DNA from: VAZQ01 sp963827585
GTDB taxonomy: Bacteria > Pseudomonadota > Alphaproteobacteria > Rhizobiales > Xanthobacteraceae
DNA: 64,000 nt
Direction of reading: 5' to 3'
NCBI GenBank assembly: GCA_963827585.1
Contig: CAWHCK010000051.1
Coordinates: 310,001 to 374,000, forward strand
Positions 55,640 to 64,000 of the stretch are shown here, one piece after another. Both the position numbers and the translations under genes were made by a program. Under the pieces are notes generated by a model. It did not search any database, was not told the DNA's origin, and saw only the letters and a list, made by a program, of their open reading frames with translations. Every line of letters starts with the position of its first letter. Position 1 is the first letter of the stretch.

Positions 55640-56077
55640 TTATGACGGCCGTTTGCGGTAGGTCTGATGGCAGCCGCCGCAATTCTTGCGCACCTCGGTC
55701 ATTTGAACCTTGAAGGATTCGAGATCCTTGGTTGCGTCGGCAGCCGACTTGGACTCGCTGGCGAACTTGGCGAGCTTGGCATTGAAATCGGCCTTGTTTT
55801 CCCAGATCGGCGGCAGCGCCGCAGTGTCCCCTCCGGTCTTGGAGTTGTCCGGGAATAGCGCCGGCGCCTTCTCCCCTGTCTCGACGAAGACCGCGAAAAT
55901 CTGTTTCGCTTGCGCGAGATCAAAGGGCCGTTTGCCTTCCAGCATGTCGGTGGCAACGCGGTTCTGGTCACCGTTCGACTTCATCAGGGCCTTGCGGGCC
56001 GCGATCGGATCAGTTTGGGCCACCAGTGCGGTGGCGCCGAACGCGAGCACTGCGACGGCAAGCACGCTGCGGATCAT
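55640..56077 (-). CDS. Cytochrome c' (class II c-type cytochrome)
   Basis: Periplasmic four-helix-bundle haem protein, 145 residues. The signal peptide ends near TALVAQ. The haem site is at the C-terminus, CGGCHQTYR, as in class II cytochromes. GGGAGCAAGAG precedes the ATG at 56077. Cytochromes c' bind NO and may protect against it. It lies 122 bp upstream of the diheme cytochrome gene on the same strand. Confidence 0.92.
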   Translation of the reverse strand: MIRSVLAVAVLAFGATALVAQTDPIAARKALMKSNGDQNRVATDMLEGKRPFDLAQAKQIFAVFVETGEKAPALFPDNSKTGGDTAALPPIWENKADFNAKLAKFASESKSAADATKDLESFKVQMTEVRKNCGGCHQTYRKRPS

Positions 56078-56240
56078 CTCTCTTGCTCCCTCGATGGATT
56101 GGTCCGCGCCACCCCCGGCACGGCTTGGTAGGCATCGCGTAAACACCGCATAGATTTTGTTATTCCGGGTGACAAGAAAACTGGAAACGGCGGCCTGCGA
56201 TCACGATTCCGTGAAGCCTATCCCGCCTAGGACTTGGCGC

Positions 56241-58547
56241 CTAGAGCGTATGAAGCCGCCTGCCCTCGGCAATCGCGGCCCAGAGACGCTCCGGCGTCGC
56301 CGGCATGTCCACGTGGCGGATGCGGTAAGCCCGCCACAGCGCATCGACCACCGCGTTCATCACGGCCGGGCAGGACCCGATGGCCCCCGCCTCCCCCGCC
56401 CCTTTGACCCCCAGCGGATTGGTGCGGCAGGGCACATTGCACGTCTCGAAGGCGAGCGGGGGGACGTCGGCCGCGCGCGGGAGGGCATAGTCCATCAGCG
56501 ATGCGCTGACGAGCTGGCCCGAGGAAGGATCGTAGACCGTATTCTCCATCAATGCCTGCCCAATGCCTTGCGCCGTGCCGCCATGCACTTGGCCGGCGAG
56601 CAGCAGCGGATTGAGGGTCGCCCCGAAATCGTCCACCACCCAATAGCTCACAATGCGGGTTGCGCCGGTGTCGGGATCGATCTCGACCTCGGCGAGATGG
56701 GTGCCGTTGGGATAGGTCGCCGCCTCCGGGGTAAACGCGTCCTCGGCCACGAGTGCGCGCCGGCGCCCCTTCGGATCGCGGGCGAGATCGGCGAATGTGA
56801 TGGCCCGATCGGTGCCGGCCACCCGGACCGCGCCTTCGGCGATTTCGAGATCGCTGGTGGCGGCTTCGAGCGCCTCGGCGGCAATTTCCTTGAGCGCGCC
56901 GGCAAGCTTCCTGGTCGCGCCGGCGACCGAGGCGCCGCCACAGGGGATCGAGCTCGAGCCGCCGGTGCCCGTTCCGGTCGCAATGACGTCGGTGTCGCCC
57001 TGGATCATGCGCACACGCTCGGGCGCAAGGCCAAGCTGATCGGCGACAATCTGGGCATAGGCGGTGGCATGACCCTGCCCCGTCGATTGCGTTCCCACCA
57101 ACACGGTGACCCCACCGTCGTCATCGAGGCGAATGCGCGCGGCATCCGGACCGTTGTTCCCGCAGGCCTCGATATAGGTCGCGATGCCGATGCCGCGCAG
57201 CCGTCCGGCCTTGCGCGAATTGGCAAGCCGCCGCTCAAACCCAGCCCAGTCCGCGCTTGCCTGCGCCCGCTGCAGGTGGACCGCGAAGTCGCCGGAATCG
57301 TAGGTCTTGCCGGTTGCCGTCGTGTAGGGCATGGCCCCGATGAAATTCTTCCGCCGCAGCGCATCGGGCGCGACCCCGATGTCATGGGCAGCGACGTCCA
57401 CCAGGCGTTCGATCACATAGGCCGCCTCGGGACGGCCGGCGCCGCGATAGGCGTCGACCGGTATCGTATTGGTGAAGGCACCGCGTATGCGCACGTGGCA
57501 GACCGGAATGTCGTATACGCCAGGCGACATGCCGGCGCCGATGAACGGGATGAACGGGGCATAGCAGGAGAGATAGGCGCCCATGTCGGCGATGAGGTCG
57601 ATGGCCAGCGCGAGGAACCGGCCGTCGCCATCGAGTGCGAGCTTCGCGGTGGTGATGTTATCGCGACCCTGCGCGTCGCCGAGGAAGTGCTCGCTGCGGT
57701 CGGCGATCCATTTCACCGGCCGCTCCAGGCGCCGCGCCGCCAAACCGGCAAGCGCGTATTCGCGGTAGGGAAAGAGTTTCGTGCCGAAGCCGCCACCGAC
57801 ATCGGGGGTCACGACCCGCATCCTTGCGGTCTCGATCTTGAATATGTCGGCGCACAGCACGTCGCGGATGGTATGGCTACCCTGGCTGCTCAGGGTGAGC
57901 GTGGTGCGCTCTCCATCGTACTCGGCCACGACCCCGCGGGTATCGAGATAGTTGGTGACGAGTCGCTGGTTGACGAGCGTGAGCGAGACCGTGCGCGCTG
58001 CCCTGGCAAACGCGTGCGCAGTGGCCTTGGCGTCGCCGAGATGCGTCTCGAACGCCAGGTTGCCGCGCCGCGCCATCGTTGCGGGCCACACCGGCGGCGC
58101 GCCCGGCTGCAAGGCTGCGGCAGCTCCGATCACGTGGGGAAGCGCATCCCACTCGACCGCGAGCGCTTCGGCCGCATCGCGCGCCCGGTCGACCGTGTCC
58201 GCCACCACAACAGCCACCGCATCGCCGACGTGGCGCACCTCGTTGCGCGCCAGCAGCGGATAAGGCGGAACGACGAGTTCGCTCTCGGGTATCGCGCCTT
58301 GGCACGGCAGGTCGCCAAGCTCGGCGGTATCCTCGCCCGTGAGCACCAGCGCCACCCCCGGCATTCCCTTGGCTTTCGCCACATCGGTGATGCGAAAGCG
58401 TGCATGCGCATGGGGCGAGCGCAGCACCACCGCGTGCAGCGCGCCAGCAGGGGCATGGTCGGCGACATAGCGGCCGGCGCCGCGGACGAACGCGTCGTCC
58501 TCTTTGCGCGCCAAAGCCTGTCCGAAACCGAATTTTGTCGGCGGCAT
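56241..58547 (-). CDS. Molybdopterin-binding subunit of xanthine dehydrogenase family (CoxL form II-like)
   Basis: Catalytic large subunit of a molybdenum hydroxylase, 768 residues. Key parts: GGGFGTKLFPYREYALAGL (Moco contacts), DAYRGAGRPEAAYVIERL (active-site loop AYRGAGR, the form II CoxL/aldehyde-oxidase type, not the AYRCSFR of true CO dehydrogenase), and KGAGEAGAIGSCPAVMNA with the catalytic Glu. The usual FAD (medium) and FeS (small) subunits are not adjacent. Two cytochromes downstream may serve as electron acceptors. It starts 10 bp after the RND pump on the same strand. Confidence 0.91.
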   Translation of the reverse strand: MPPTKFGFGQALARKEDDAFVRGAGRYVADHAPAGALHAVVLRSPHAHARFRITDVAKAKGMPGVALVLTGEDTAELGDLPCQGAIPESELVVPPYPLLARNEVRHVGDAVAVVVADTVDRARDAAEALAVEWDALPHVIGAAAALQPGAPPVWPATMARRGNLAFETHLGDAKATAHAFARAARTVSLTLVNQRLVTNYLDTRGVVAEYDGERTTLTLSSQGSHTIRDVLCADIFKIETARMRVVTPDVGGGFGTKLFPYREYALAGLAARRLERPVKWIADRSEHFLGDAQGRDNITTAKLALDGDGRFLALAIDLIADMGAYLSCYAPFIPFIGAGMSPGVYDIPVCHVRIRGAFTNTIPVDAYRGAGRPEAAYVIERLVDVAAHDIGVAPDALRRKNFIGAMPYTTATGKTYDSGDFAVHLQRAQASADWAGFERRLANSRKAGRLRGIGIATYIEACGNNGPDAARIRLDDDGGVTVLVGTQSTGQGHATAYAQIVADQLGLAPERVRMIQGDTDVIATGTGTGGSSSIPCGGASVAGATRKLAGALKEIAAEALEAATSDLEIAEGAVRVAGTDRAITFADLARDPKGRRRALVAEDAFTPEAATYPNGTHLAEVEIDPDTGATRIVSYWVVDDFGATLNPLLLAGQVHGGTAQGIGQALMENTVYDPSSGQLVSASLMDYALPRAADVPPLAFETCNVPCRTNPLGVKGAGEAGAIGSCPAVMNAVVDALWRAYRIRHVDMPATPERLWAAIAEGRRLHTL

Positions 58548-58557
58548 GCGGCCCGCT

Positions 58558-61500
58558 CTATTCCGCCGGCGCAGGCGGTGCCTCCGGTGACGGCCGCCGG
58601 CGGCTCGTCTTTTCCGCGATCCAGCGGCAGACCACGTAGAAGATCGGGGTAAAGATGAGCCCGAACGCGGTCACTCCGATCATGCCGGCGAACACGGCGG
58701 TCCCGAGCGTCTGGCGAAGCTCCGCTCCTGCGCCGATCGCCCAGACCAGCGGCATGACGCCGAAGATGAAGGCAAGCGACGTCATCAGGATCGGACGCAA
58801 GCGAAGCCGGGCCGCCTCGACGGCTGCCGTCCAGCGGTCGCGGCCCTGGTCCTCGAGCTGTTTGGCAAATTCCACGATCAGAATGGCGTTCTTGGCAGCG
58901 AGGCCGATCAACACGATGAATCCCACCTGGGTGAGGATGTTGTTGTCCTGCCCGCGCAGGATCACTCCGCTGATCGCGGCAACGAGACACATCGGCACGA
59001 TCAGGATCACGGCCAGGGGAAGCGTCAAACTTTCGAATTGCGCAGCCAGCACGAGGAAGACGAACACCACGGCGAGCGCGAAGGCGAACAGCGCCGTGTT
59101 GCCTGCCCTGATCTGCTGGAATGCCAGCGTCGTCCACTCGTATCCGAAGCCGTCGGGCAGGGTTTCGGCAGCGATTCGCTCCAAGCTCTCGATGGCCTGC
59201 CCTTGCGAGAAGCCCGGGATCGCCGTGGCGTCGAGCTCCGCCGACGGATAAAGATTGTAACGTGGTACGCGATACGGGCCGGCAATGTCGCGAACCGTGG
59301 TGAACGAGCCCAGCGGCACGGTCTCACCGCTCGAATTGCGCACCCGGATTTTCAGGATATCCTCGGGATCGCGCCGATAAGGCGCGTCGGCCTGGGCAGT
59401 GACGCGAAACACGCGCCCGAGCAGGTTGAAGTCGTTGACGTAGGCCGAGCCGACATAGACCTGCAGTGCGCTGAACACGTCGGCGACGTTGATCCCGAGC
59501 ATCTGCGCCTTGGTGCGATCGATGTCGAGATAGATTTGGGGCGTGGAGTTCTCGAACAAGCTGAACACTTGCGTCAGGCCCGGGGTCTGCGACGCCTTGG
59601 CCACCATCGCGCTGGTCGCCTCCAGCAACGCCTGCGAGCCGCGGCCGGCACGATCCTCCACCATCATCCGGACCCCGCCGGCATTGCCGATGCCGGCGAC
59701 CGGCGGCGGCTGAATCACCAGGATCAGGGCTTCCTGAAAGCCGGCCAACCGCTTGAACAATTCGGCGGTGATGCCGGCGGCGGACTGCTTGGGATCGCGC
59801 CCACGCTCGTCCCACGGGCTAAGCGTCAGAAAGACTGCGCCCGAGTTGGGAGCCTGCGTGAAGGTCGCGCCGTTGAATCCGACGATGTTCACCGCATGCG
59901 CGACGCCCGAGCGTCTGCAGAGAGACGTCGACCACGCGCTGCTGGACTTCGTCGGTGCGCGACAGCGAGGCTCCTGGAGGAAGCTGGAGCACCACGATCA
60001 GATAGCCGCGGTCGACCTGCGGAATGAAGCCGGTCGGCGTCTTGCGGAACTCGTTGAGCCCGTAAGCGAGGATCCCGACGTAGAGGATCAGCATGAGGAT
60101 GACGAATCGCACCGCGCGCCCGATCAGCCAGTGATAGCCGCCCGCGAGCCGTTCGAATCCCCAGTTGAAGCCGCGGAAAAAACCGTGGATCGGCCGCTGC
60201 CACCACGCGACCTGCTGGCCGGTATGACGCGGCTTGAGCAGCAATGCGCACATCGCCGGCGACAGCGTCAGCGACACGATCAGGGAAATGATCGTCGCGC
60301 CCGCGATCGTGAGGGCGAACTGACGATAGAACTGACCGGAAATGCCGGTAATGAACGCAGATGGAACGAAGACGGCGCACAGCACGAGCGCAATGGCAAT
60401 CAGTGCGGCGCCAACCTCGTCCATGCTCTTGTACGCCGCGTCGCGCGGCGACAACCCGGCTTCGATGTTGCGCTCGACGTTCTCCACCACGACGATCGCA
60501 TCGTCGACAACGATGCCGATCGCGAGCACCAGACCGAACAGCGAAAGATTGTTGAGCGTAAATCCGAACATCGCCATGAAGAAGAAGGTGCCCACCAGCG
60601 AAACGGGAATGGCGACGATCGGAATGATGGCGGCACGCCAAGTCTGCAGAAACAGGATCACGACCAGAACGACGAGAATGATCGCCTCGCCGATGGTCTC
60701 GATCACCGCATTGACGGACTCCTGGATGAACTGGGTCGGATTGTAGACGATGGCATGCTCGACACCGGCCGGAAAGCGCTTCGACAGCAAATCCATCGTG
60801 GCGATGATTCTCGTCGCCGTCGCCAGCGCGTTCGAACCGGGCCGCTGGAAGATCGCCAGGGCCACCGCCGGATCCCGGTCGAGGTAGGAGTTGGACGTAT
60901 AGTCCTGGGCAGCGAGCTCGATGCGGGCCACGTCCTTGAGACGGACCACGGCGCCGAACGCCTGTTTCACCACGATATTGGCGAATTCTTCCGGGTTGGC
61001 GAGGCGCCCGAGCGTCTGCACCGCGAACTGAAACGCGCCTTGCTGCGGCATCGGCGGCTGGTCGAGCACGCCGCCGGCAACCTGAACGTTCTGGGCTTGC
61101 AGCGCCTGGACGACGTCGCTCGCGGTCACGCCGACGGTCTGGAGCCGATCGGGATCGGCCCAGATGCGCATCGAATAGTCGCGACTGCCGAACACGGTGA
61201 TCGAGCCGACCCCGTCGACGCGGGTCAAGGTATCGGTAATCGCGAGCGTGGCGTAGTTGGAAATGAACAGGCTGTCGCGCGACTTGTCGGGCGAGTAGAG
61301 ATGCACGACCATCATCAGGTCGGGTGAGCTCTTGGTCACGGTCACGCCGATATTGCGCACGTCGGCAGGAAGCCGTGGCTGTGCAATCGCCACGCGGTTC
61401 TGCACCTGCACCTGGGCGATATCGAGGTTGGTGCCGAGGTCGAAGGTGACGGAAACCGTGAAACGTCCGTCGGCCGTCGAATTCGACGACATGTAGAGCA

Positions 61501-61729
61501 TGTTCTCGACGCCGTTGATCTGCTGTTCGAGCGGGGTGACCACGGTCGAGGCCACGACATCCGCGCTCGCGCCCGGATATTGGCCGGACACGTTGATGAT
61601 GGGCGGCGCGATCTCCGGATACTGCGCCACCGGCAATCGCGCGAACGACACCGCGCCCAGAATCACGAAAACGATGGACACGACGGCGGCGAAAATCGGC
61701 CGGTCGATGAAGAAATGCGAAATACGCAT
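58558..61729 (-). CDS. HAE1-family RND efflux pump permease, one frameshift
   Basis: Inner-membrane proton-driven drug exporter of the AcrB/MexB kind, ~1,056 residues when joined. It begins MRISHFFIDRPIFAAVVSIV. The proton-relay Asp pair lies in IVVDDAIVVVENVERNIEAG, cut here as VVDDAIVVVENV. VKSKLDR-like porter regions, and the second-half FALALAVVFVFLVLAAQFES-type and FAKQLEDQGRDRWTAAVEAA helices, are present. The frame shifts at about 59913, where an extra G in CTCGGGCGTCGCG breaks GVAHAVNIVGF. It is downstream of its adaptor, 17 bp away, as in most acrAB-type operons. Confidence 0.9.
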
Positions 61730-61745
61730 CGGCCCTTTCAGCCCC

Positions 61746-62948
61746 TCAATTGGTCTTGGCTTGGGGCGCGGTGGCTTGCGGCGATGGCGCCTGCTGCTCC
61801 TCCGGCGTCACCTTTTGTCCCGGCCGCACCCGCATCAGGCCGTTGACGACGACACGATCGTCGGCCGACACCCCGTGCCGGATCACCCGCAAATCGTCGA
61901 CCACCTGACCGAGCGTCACGAAACGCTGTCGGGCGACGCCGTCTTGATCGACCACATACACGAACTTGCGAACCTGCTCGGTGCCGATGGCGGCGTCGGG
62001 GACCATCAGCGCCTCGTACGGCGCCGATCCCGGCACCTGCACGCGCGCGAACATGCCGGGCGTGAACAGACCATCGGAATTGGCGAATTGCGCGCGTCCG
62101 CGGATCGTGCCGGTCGCGCGCTCGATGACGTTGTCCAAGAAATCCATGCGGCCGTAATGGGAGAAGTCCTGCTCGTCGATGAGCTTCACTCTGACCGCCG
62201 TGTTGCTGCGTCCGGTCACGCCCGCTCCGCCGTCCCGGGCCAGCCGCTCGTAGCGCAACAGCGACGCCTCATCGAAGGTGAACTCCATGCGGATCGGATC
62301 GGTCGAGACGATGATGGCGAGCAGCGTGGTCGAACCGCCGGTGCCGCCGGTCACGAGATTGCCGGGAGTCGCACGCCGGTCGCCGATGCGGCCGGTGACC
62401 GGAGCCTTGAGCTCGGTGTATTCCAGATCGAGCTCGGCTTGGCGCACCATCGCCTCGTTCGCCGCTACCGCGGCCTGGGCGTTACGGAAGGCCTGCGAAC
62501 GCTGATCGAAAATCTGCTCGCTGATCGTCCGGTCCCGCAGCAGCTGCTGGGCGCGCGCCAGGTCGGCCTGGGTGAAAACCACATTGGACCGCGCCAATTC
62601 CAGATTGGCGCGCGCCTGGTCGAGCGTGTTCTGGAACGGCCGCTTGTCGATGGTGAACAGCAGGTCGCCCTGCTTCACGGTCTGGCCGTCCTGGAAATGC
62701 ACCTTGTCGAGGTAGCCCGACACGCGCGCGCGCACTTCGACGACATCGACTGCGACGAAGCGGCCGACATATTCGTCCTGATCGACGATGGTGCGCTTGA
62801 CCGGCTTGGCGACCGTCACGGTCGGCGGCGGCGGTGCCGCCTGCTTCGGAGCCTCGCCGCAGCCCGCAAGGACCGGCGCCAGGACGATCAAAACGACAGC
62901 GGACAGGGCTCGGAGGGATGGCGGCATGGGGCTGACAGATAAAGTCAT
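61746..62948 (-). CDS. RND efflux periplasmic adaptor (AcrA/MexA-type lipoprotein)
   Basis: Membrane-fusion protein, ~400 residues, linking the RND pump to an outer-membrane channel. The lipobox is VLAPVLAGC, so it is a lipoprotein. Then EVRARVSGYLDKVHFQDGQT is the lipoyl half-motif, a helical hairpin (QARANLELARSNVVFTQADLA) follows, and LDLEYTELKAPVTGRIGDR is the second lipoyl half. The start is 62948 or 62927. No outer-membrane factor gene is in the window. It probably forms an operon with the pump gene. Confidence 0.93.
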   Translation of the reverse strand: MTLSVSPMPPSLRALSAVVLIVLAPVLAGCGEAPKQAAPPPPTVTVAKPVKRTIVDQDEYVGRFVAVDVVEVRARVSGYLDKVHFQDGQTVKQGDLLFTIDKRPFQNTLDQARANLELARSNVVFTQADLARAQQLLRDRTISEQIFDQRSQAFRNAQAAVAANEAMVRQAELDLEYTELKAPVTGRIGDRRATPGNLVTGGTGGSTTLLAIIVSTDPIRMEFTFDEASLLRYERLARDGGAGVTGRSNTAVRVKLIDEQDFSHYGRMDFLDNVIERATGTIRGRAQFANSDGLFTPGMFARVQVPGSAPYEALMVPDAAIGTEQVRKFVYVVDQDGVARQRFVTLGQVVDDLRVIRHGVSADDRVVVNGLMRVRPGQKVTPEEQQAPSPQATAPQAKTN

Positions 62949-63138
62949 GACGAATGCCGGCGATATATAGGCAGGATCGCCCCTACGGATGGCGGTCGCG
63001 CGCTTGTGAACGGCGGCGGCACTCTTCCCCGGCGGCACAGCGCACCCCATATCTGTGAACGAAGCCCAAGTCCACCAGTCACTTGCGCACGATGACCGGC
63101 CATTGCCGTCGTCGCGACCTGCGCCTCAGGTATTCTCC

Positions 63139-64000
63139 ATGCTCGACAGACCCAACTCCGACCTCGTCAACCCACCCCCGGTCCCGCCTGAGGACCAGGC
63201 CCTGCTCGATGCCTATTCTCGCGCCGTTATCGACGTGGTGGAGCGAGTCGGCCCCGCGGTCGTGCGGCTGGACACGAAGACCAGCGACGAACGCCGCCAG
63301 GGCGGTACCGGATCGGGAGTCATCGTGGCGCCCGACGGGCTCGTCCTCACCAACAGCCACGTGGTCGGCGGCGCTGCGCGCGTCAACGTCGCCACCGTCG
63401 ACGGCCGCAGCCTGACGGCGCGCGTCGTCGGCGACGATCCGGACACCGACCTCGCGCTGGTGCGGATCGATGCCCCGGTGACGTTGCCGGCGGCGACGCT
63501 CGGCAATTCCAAGCTGCTCAAGCGCGGCCAGCTCGTGATCGCCATCGGCAATCCACTCGGTTTCGAATCGACGGTGACGACCGGCGTGGTGTCGGCGCTC
63601 GGGCGGTCGTTGCGGGCGCGCGCGGGGCGATTGATCGACGACGTGATTCAGACCGACGCCGCACTCAATCCGGGCAATTCCGGCGGACCGCTCGTTTCCT
63701 CGCACGGCGAGGTCGTCGGCATCAACACCGCGGTGATCGTGGGGGCGCAGGGCATCTGCTTCGCGGTTGCGTCGAACACGGCGAATTTCGTGCTCGGCGA
63801 GCTGGTGCGGCACGGCCGCGTGCGGCGTGCCTATATCGGAATTGCCGCCCAGCAGTTCACGCTCTCGCGCCGGCGGCGGCACGCGGCAGGTCTCGCCCAG
63901 GAAAGCGCGGTGATGATCGCGAGCGTCGAGCGCGGGAGCCCGGCCGAGCGGGCGGGGCTCACCGCCGGCGACATCATCCTGGCGCTCGACGGCACGACGG
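63139..64000 (+). CDS. HtrA/DegP-type serine protease (partial)
   Basis: S1C trypsin-like protease, cut by the right edge after about 287 residues. The triad is visible: His in LTNSHVVGG, Asp in DDPDTDLALVRID, and Ser in NPGNSGGPL. A PDZ-type region begins near AGLTAGDIILALDG at the edge. It has no clear signal peptide after the ATG at 63139; the N-terminus is short and polar, so it may be cytoplasmic or anchored otherwise. It is divergent from the RND adaptor gene. Confidence 0.9.
   Translation, partial: MLDRPNSDLVNPPPVPPEDQALLDAYSRAVIDVVERVGPAVVRLDTKTSDERRQGGTGSGVIVAPDGLVLTNSHVVGGAARVNVATVDGRSLTARVVGDDPDTDLALVRIDAPVTLPAATLGNSKLLKRGQLVIAIGNPLGFESTVTTGVVSALGRSLRARAGRLIDDVIQTDAALNPGNSGGPLVSSHGEVVGINTAVIVGAQGICFAVASNTANFVLGELVRHGRVRRAYIGIAAQQFTLSRRRRHAAGLAQESAVMIASVERGSPAERAGLTAGDIILALDGTT

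Noticed and set aside
56157..58652. 831-codon open frame on the plus strand
   Set aside because: Antisense to the molybdenum hydroxylase gene, which has all its catalytic motifs.
59753..61327. 524-codon open frame on the plus strand
   Set aside because: Antisense to the RND pump; no recognisable domain.

Overview
The window looks like the chromosome of a high-GC alphaproteobacterium of the Hyphomicrobiales (Rhizobiales), closest in flavour to the Bradyrhizobiaceae/Xanthobacteraceae. The reasons are a giant growth-pole-ring-type scaffold protein, a Rhodopseudomonas-like [2Fe-2S] ferredoxin with a TrxB-type ferredoxin reductase, many orphan TctC/Bug-type periplasmic binding proteins, a branched-chain amino-acid-type ABC cluster with several binding proteins, and palindromic intergenic elements typical of the group. 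No rRNA, tRNA, CRISPR array, phage or insertion sequence was recognised, so this is ordinary chromosome with a strong transport and envelope content.

Layout. 1-9 kb: three Bug-type binding proteins, two members of an undescribed small secreted protein family, a patatin-like lipase, an alpha/beta-hydrolase-OsmC fusion and a signal peptidase I with an extra membrane domain. 9-16 kb: a CoxE-like VWA protein, a glycosyltransferase coupled to an LpxH-like phosphatase, and an iron-uptake block in which a TonB receptor and a PepSY protein appear fused by a deletion. 16-21 kb: a membrane protein with a decayed partial duplicate in front of it, two tandem Bug proteins, a GntR regulator and a signal-peptide-less NMT1-like protein. 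22-29 kb: a seven-gene livFGMH cluster with three tandem binding proteins, all on the minus strand. 29-34 kb: an SGNH hydrolase, a Phd/PIN toxin-antitoxin pair with a perfect palindromic operator, ferredoxin and its reductase, and two related CTAG-ended hairpin elements. 34.5-39.8 kb: the growth-pole-ring-like giant coiled-coil protein. 40-49 kb: an iron-type binding protein, a dipeptide epimerase, another Bug protein, an MFS permease, threonine dehydratase, and an intact LpxH-like phosphatase divergent from a ceramide-glucosyltransferase-like enzyme. 49-54 kb: an FAH-family hydrolase, a thiED operon under a TPP riboswitch with a 28-codon coupled reading frame between them, an orphan HigA and a DMT exporter. 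54-64 kb: cytochromes c, a molybdenum hydroxylase large subunit, an RND efflux pair and a partial HtrA-type protease.

Two themes run through the sequence. First, at least ten otherwise well-conserved genes carry one-base frameshifts, many of them an extra or missing G/C in a short run. This points to residual consensus errors more than to gene decay, so those genes are annotated as single loci across the shift. Second, there are many periplasmic binding proteins (six Bug, three LivK-like, one Fe-type), but only the LivK-like set has its permease and ATPase genes nearby, which suggests a soil or rhizosphere scavenger of organic acids and amino acids.

The most unusual points are the coupled small reading frame whose start codon lies in the P1 helix of the TPP riboswitch, the growth-pole-ring-like protein with 22- and 33-residue repeats, the TonB/PepSY fusion, and the paired CTAG hairpin elements.
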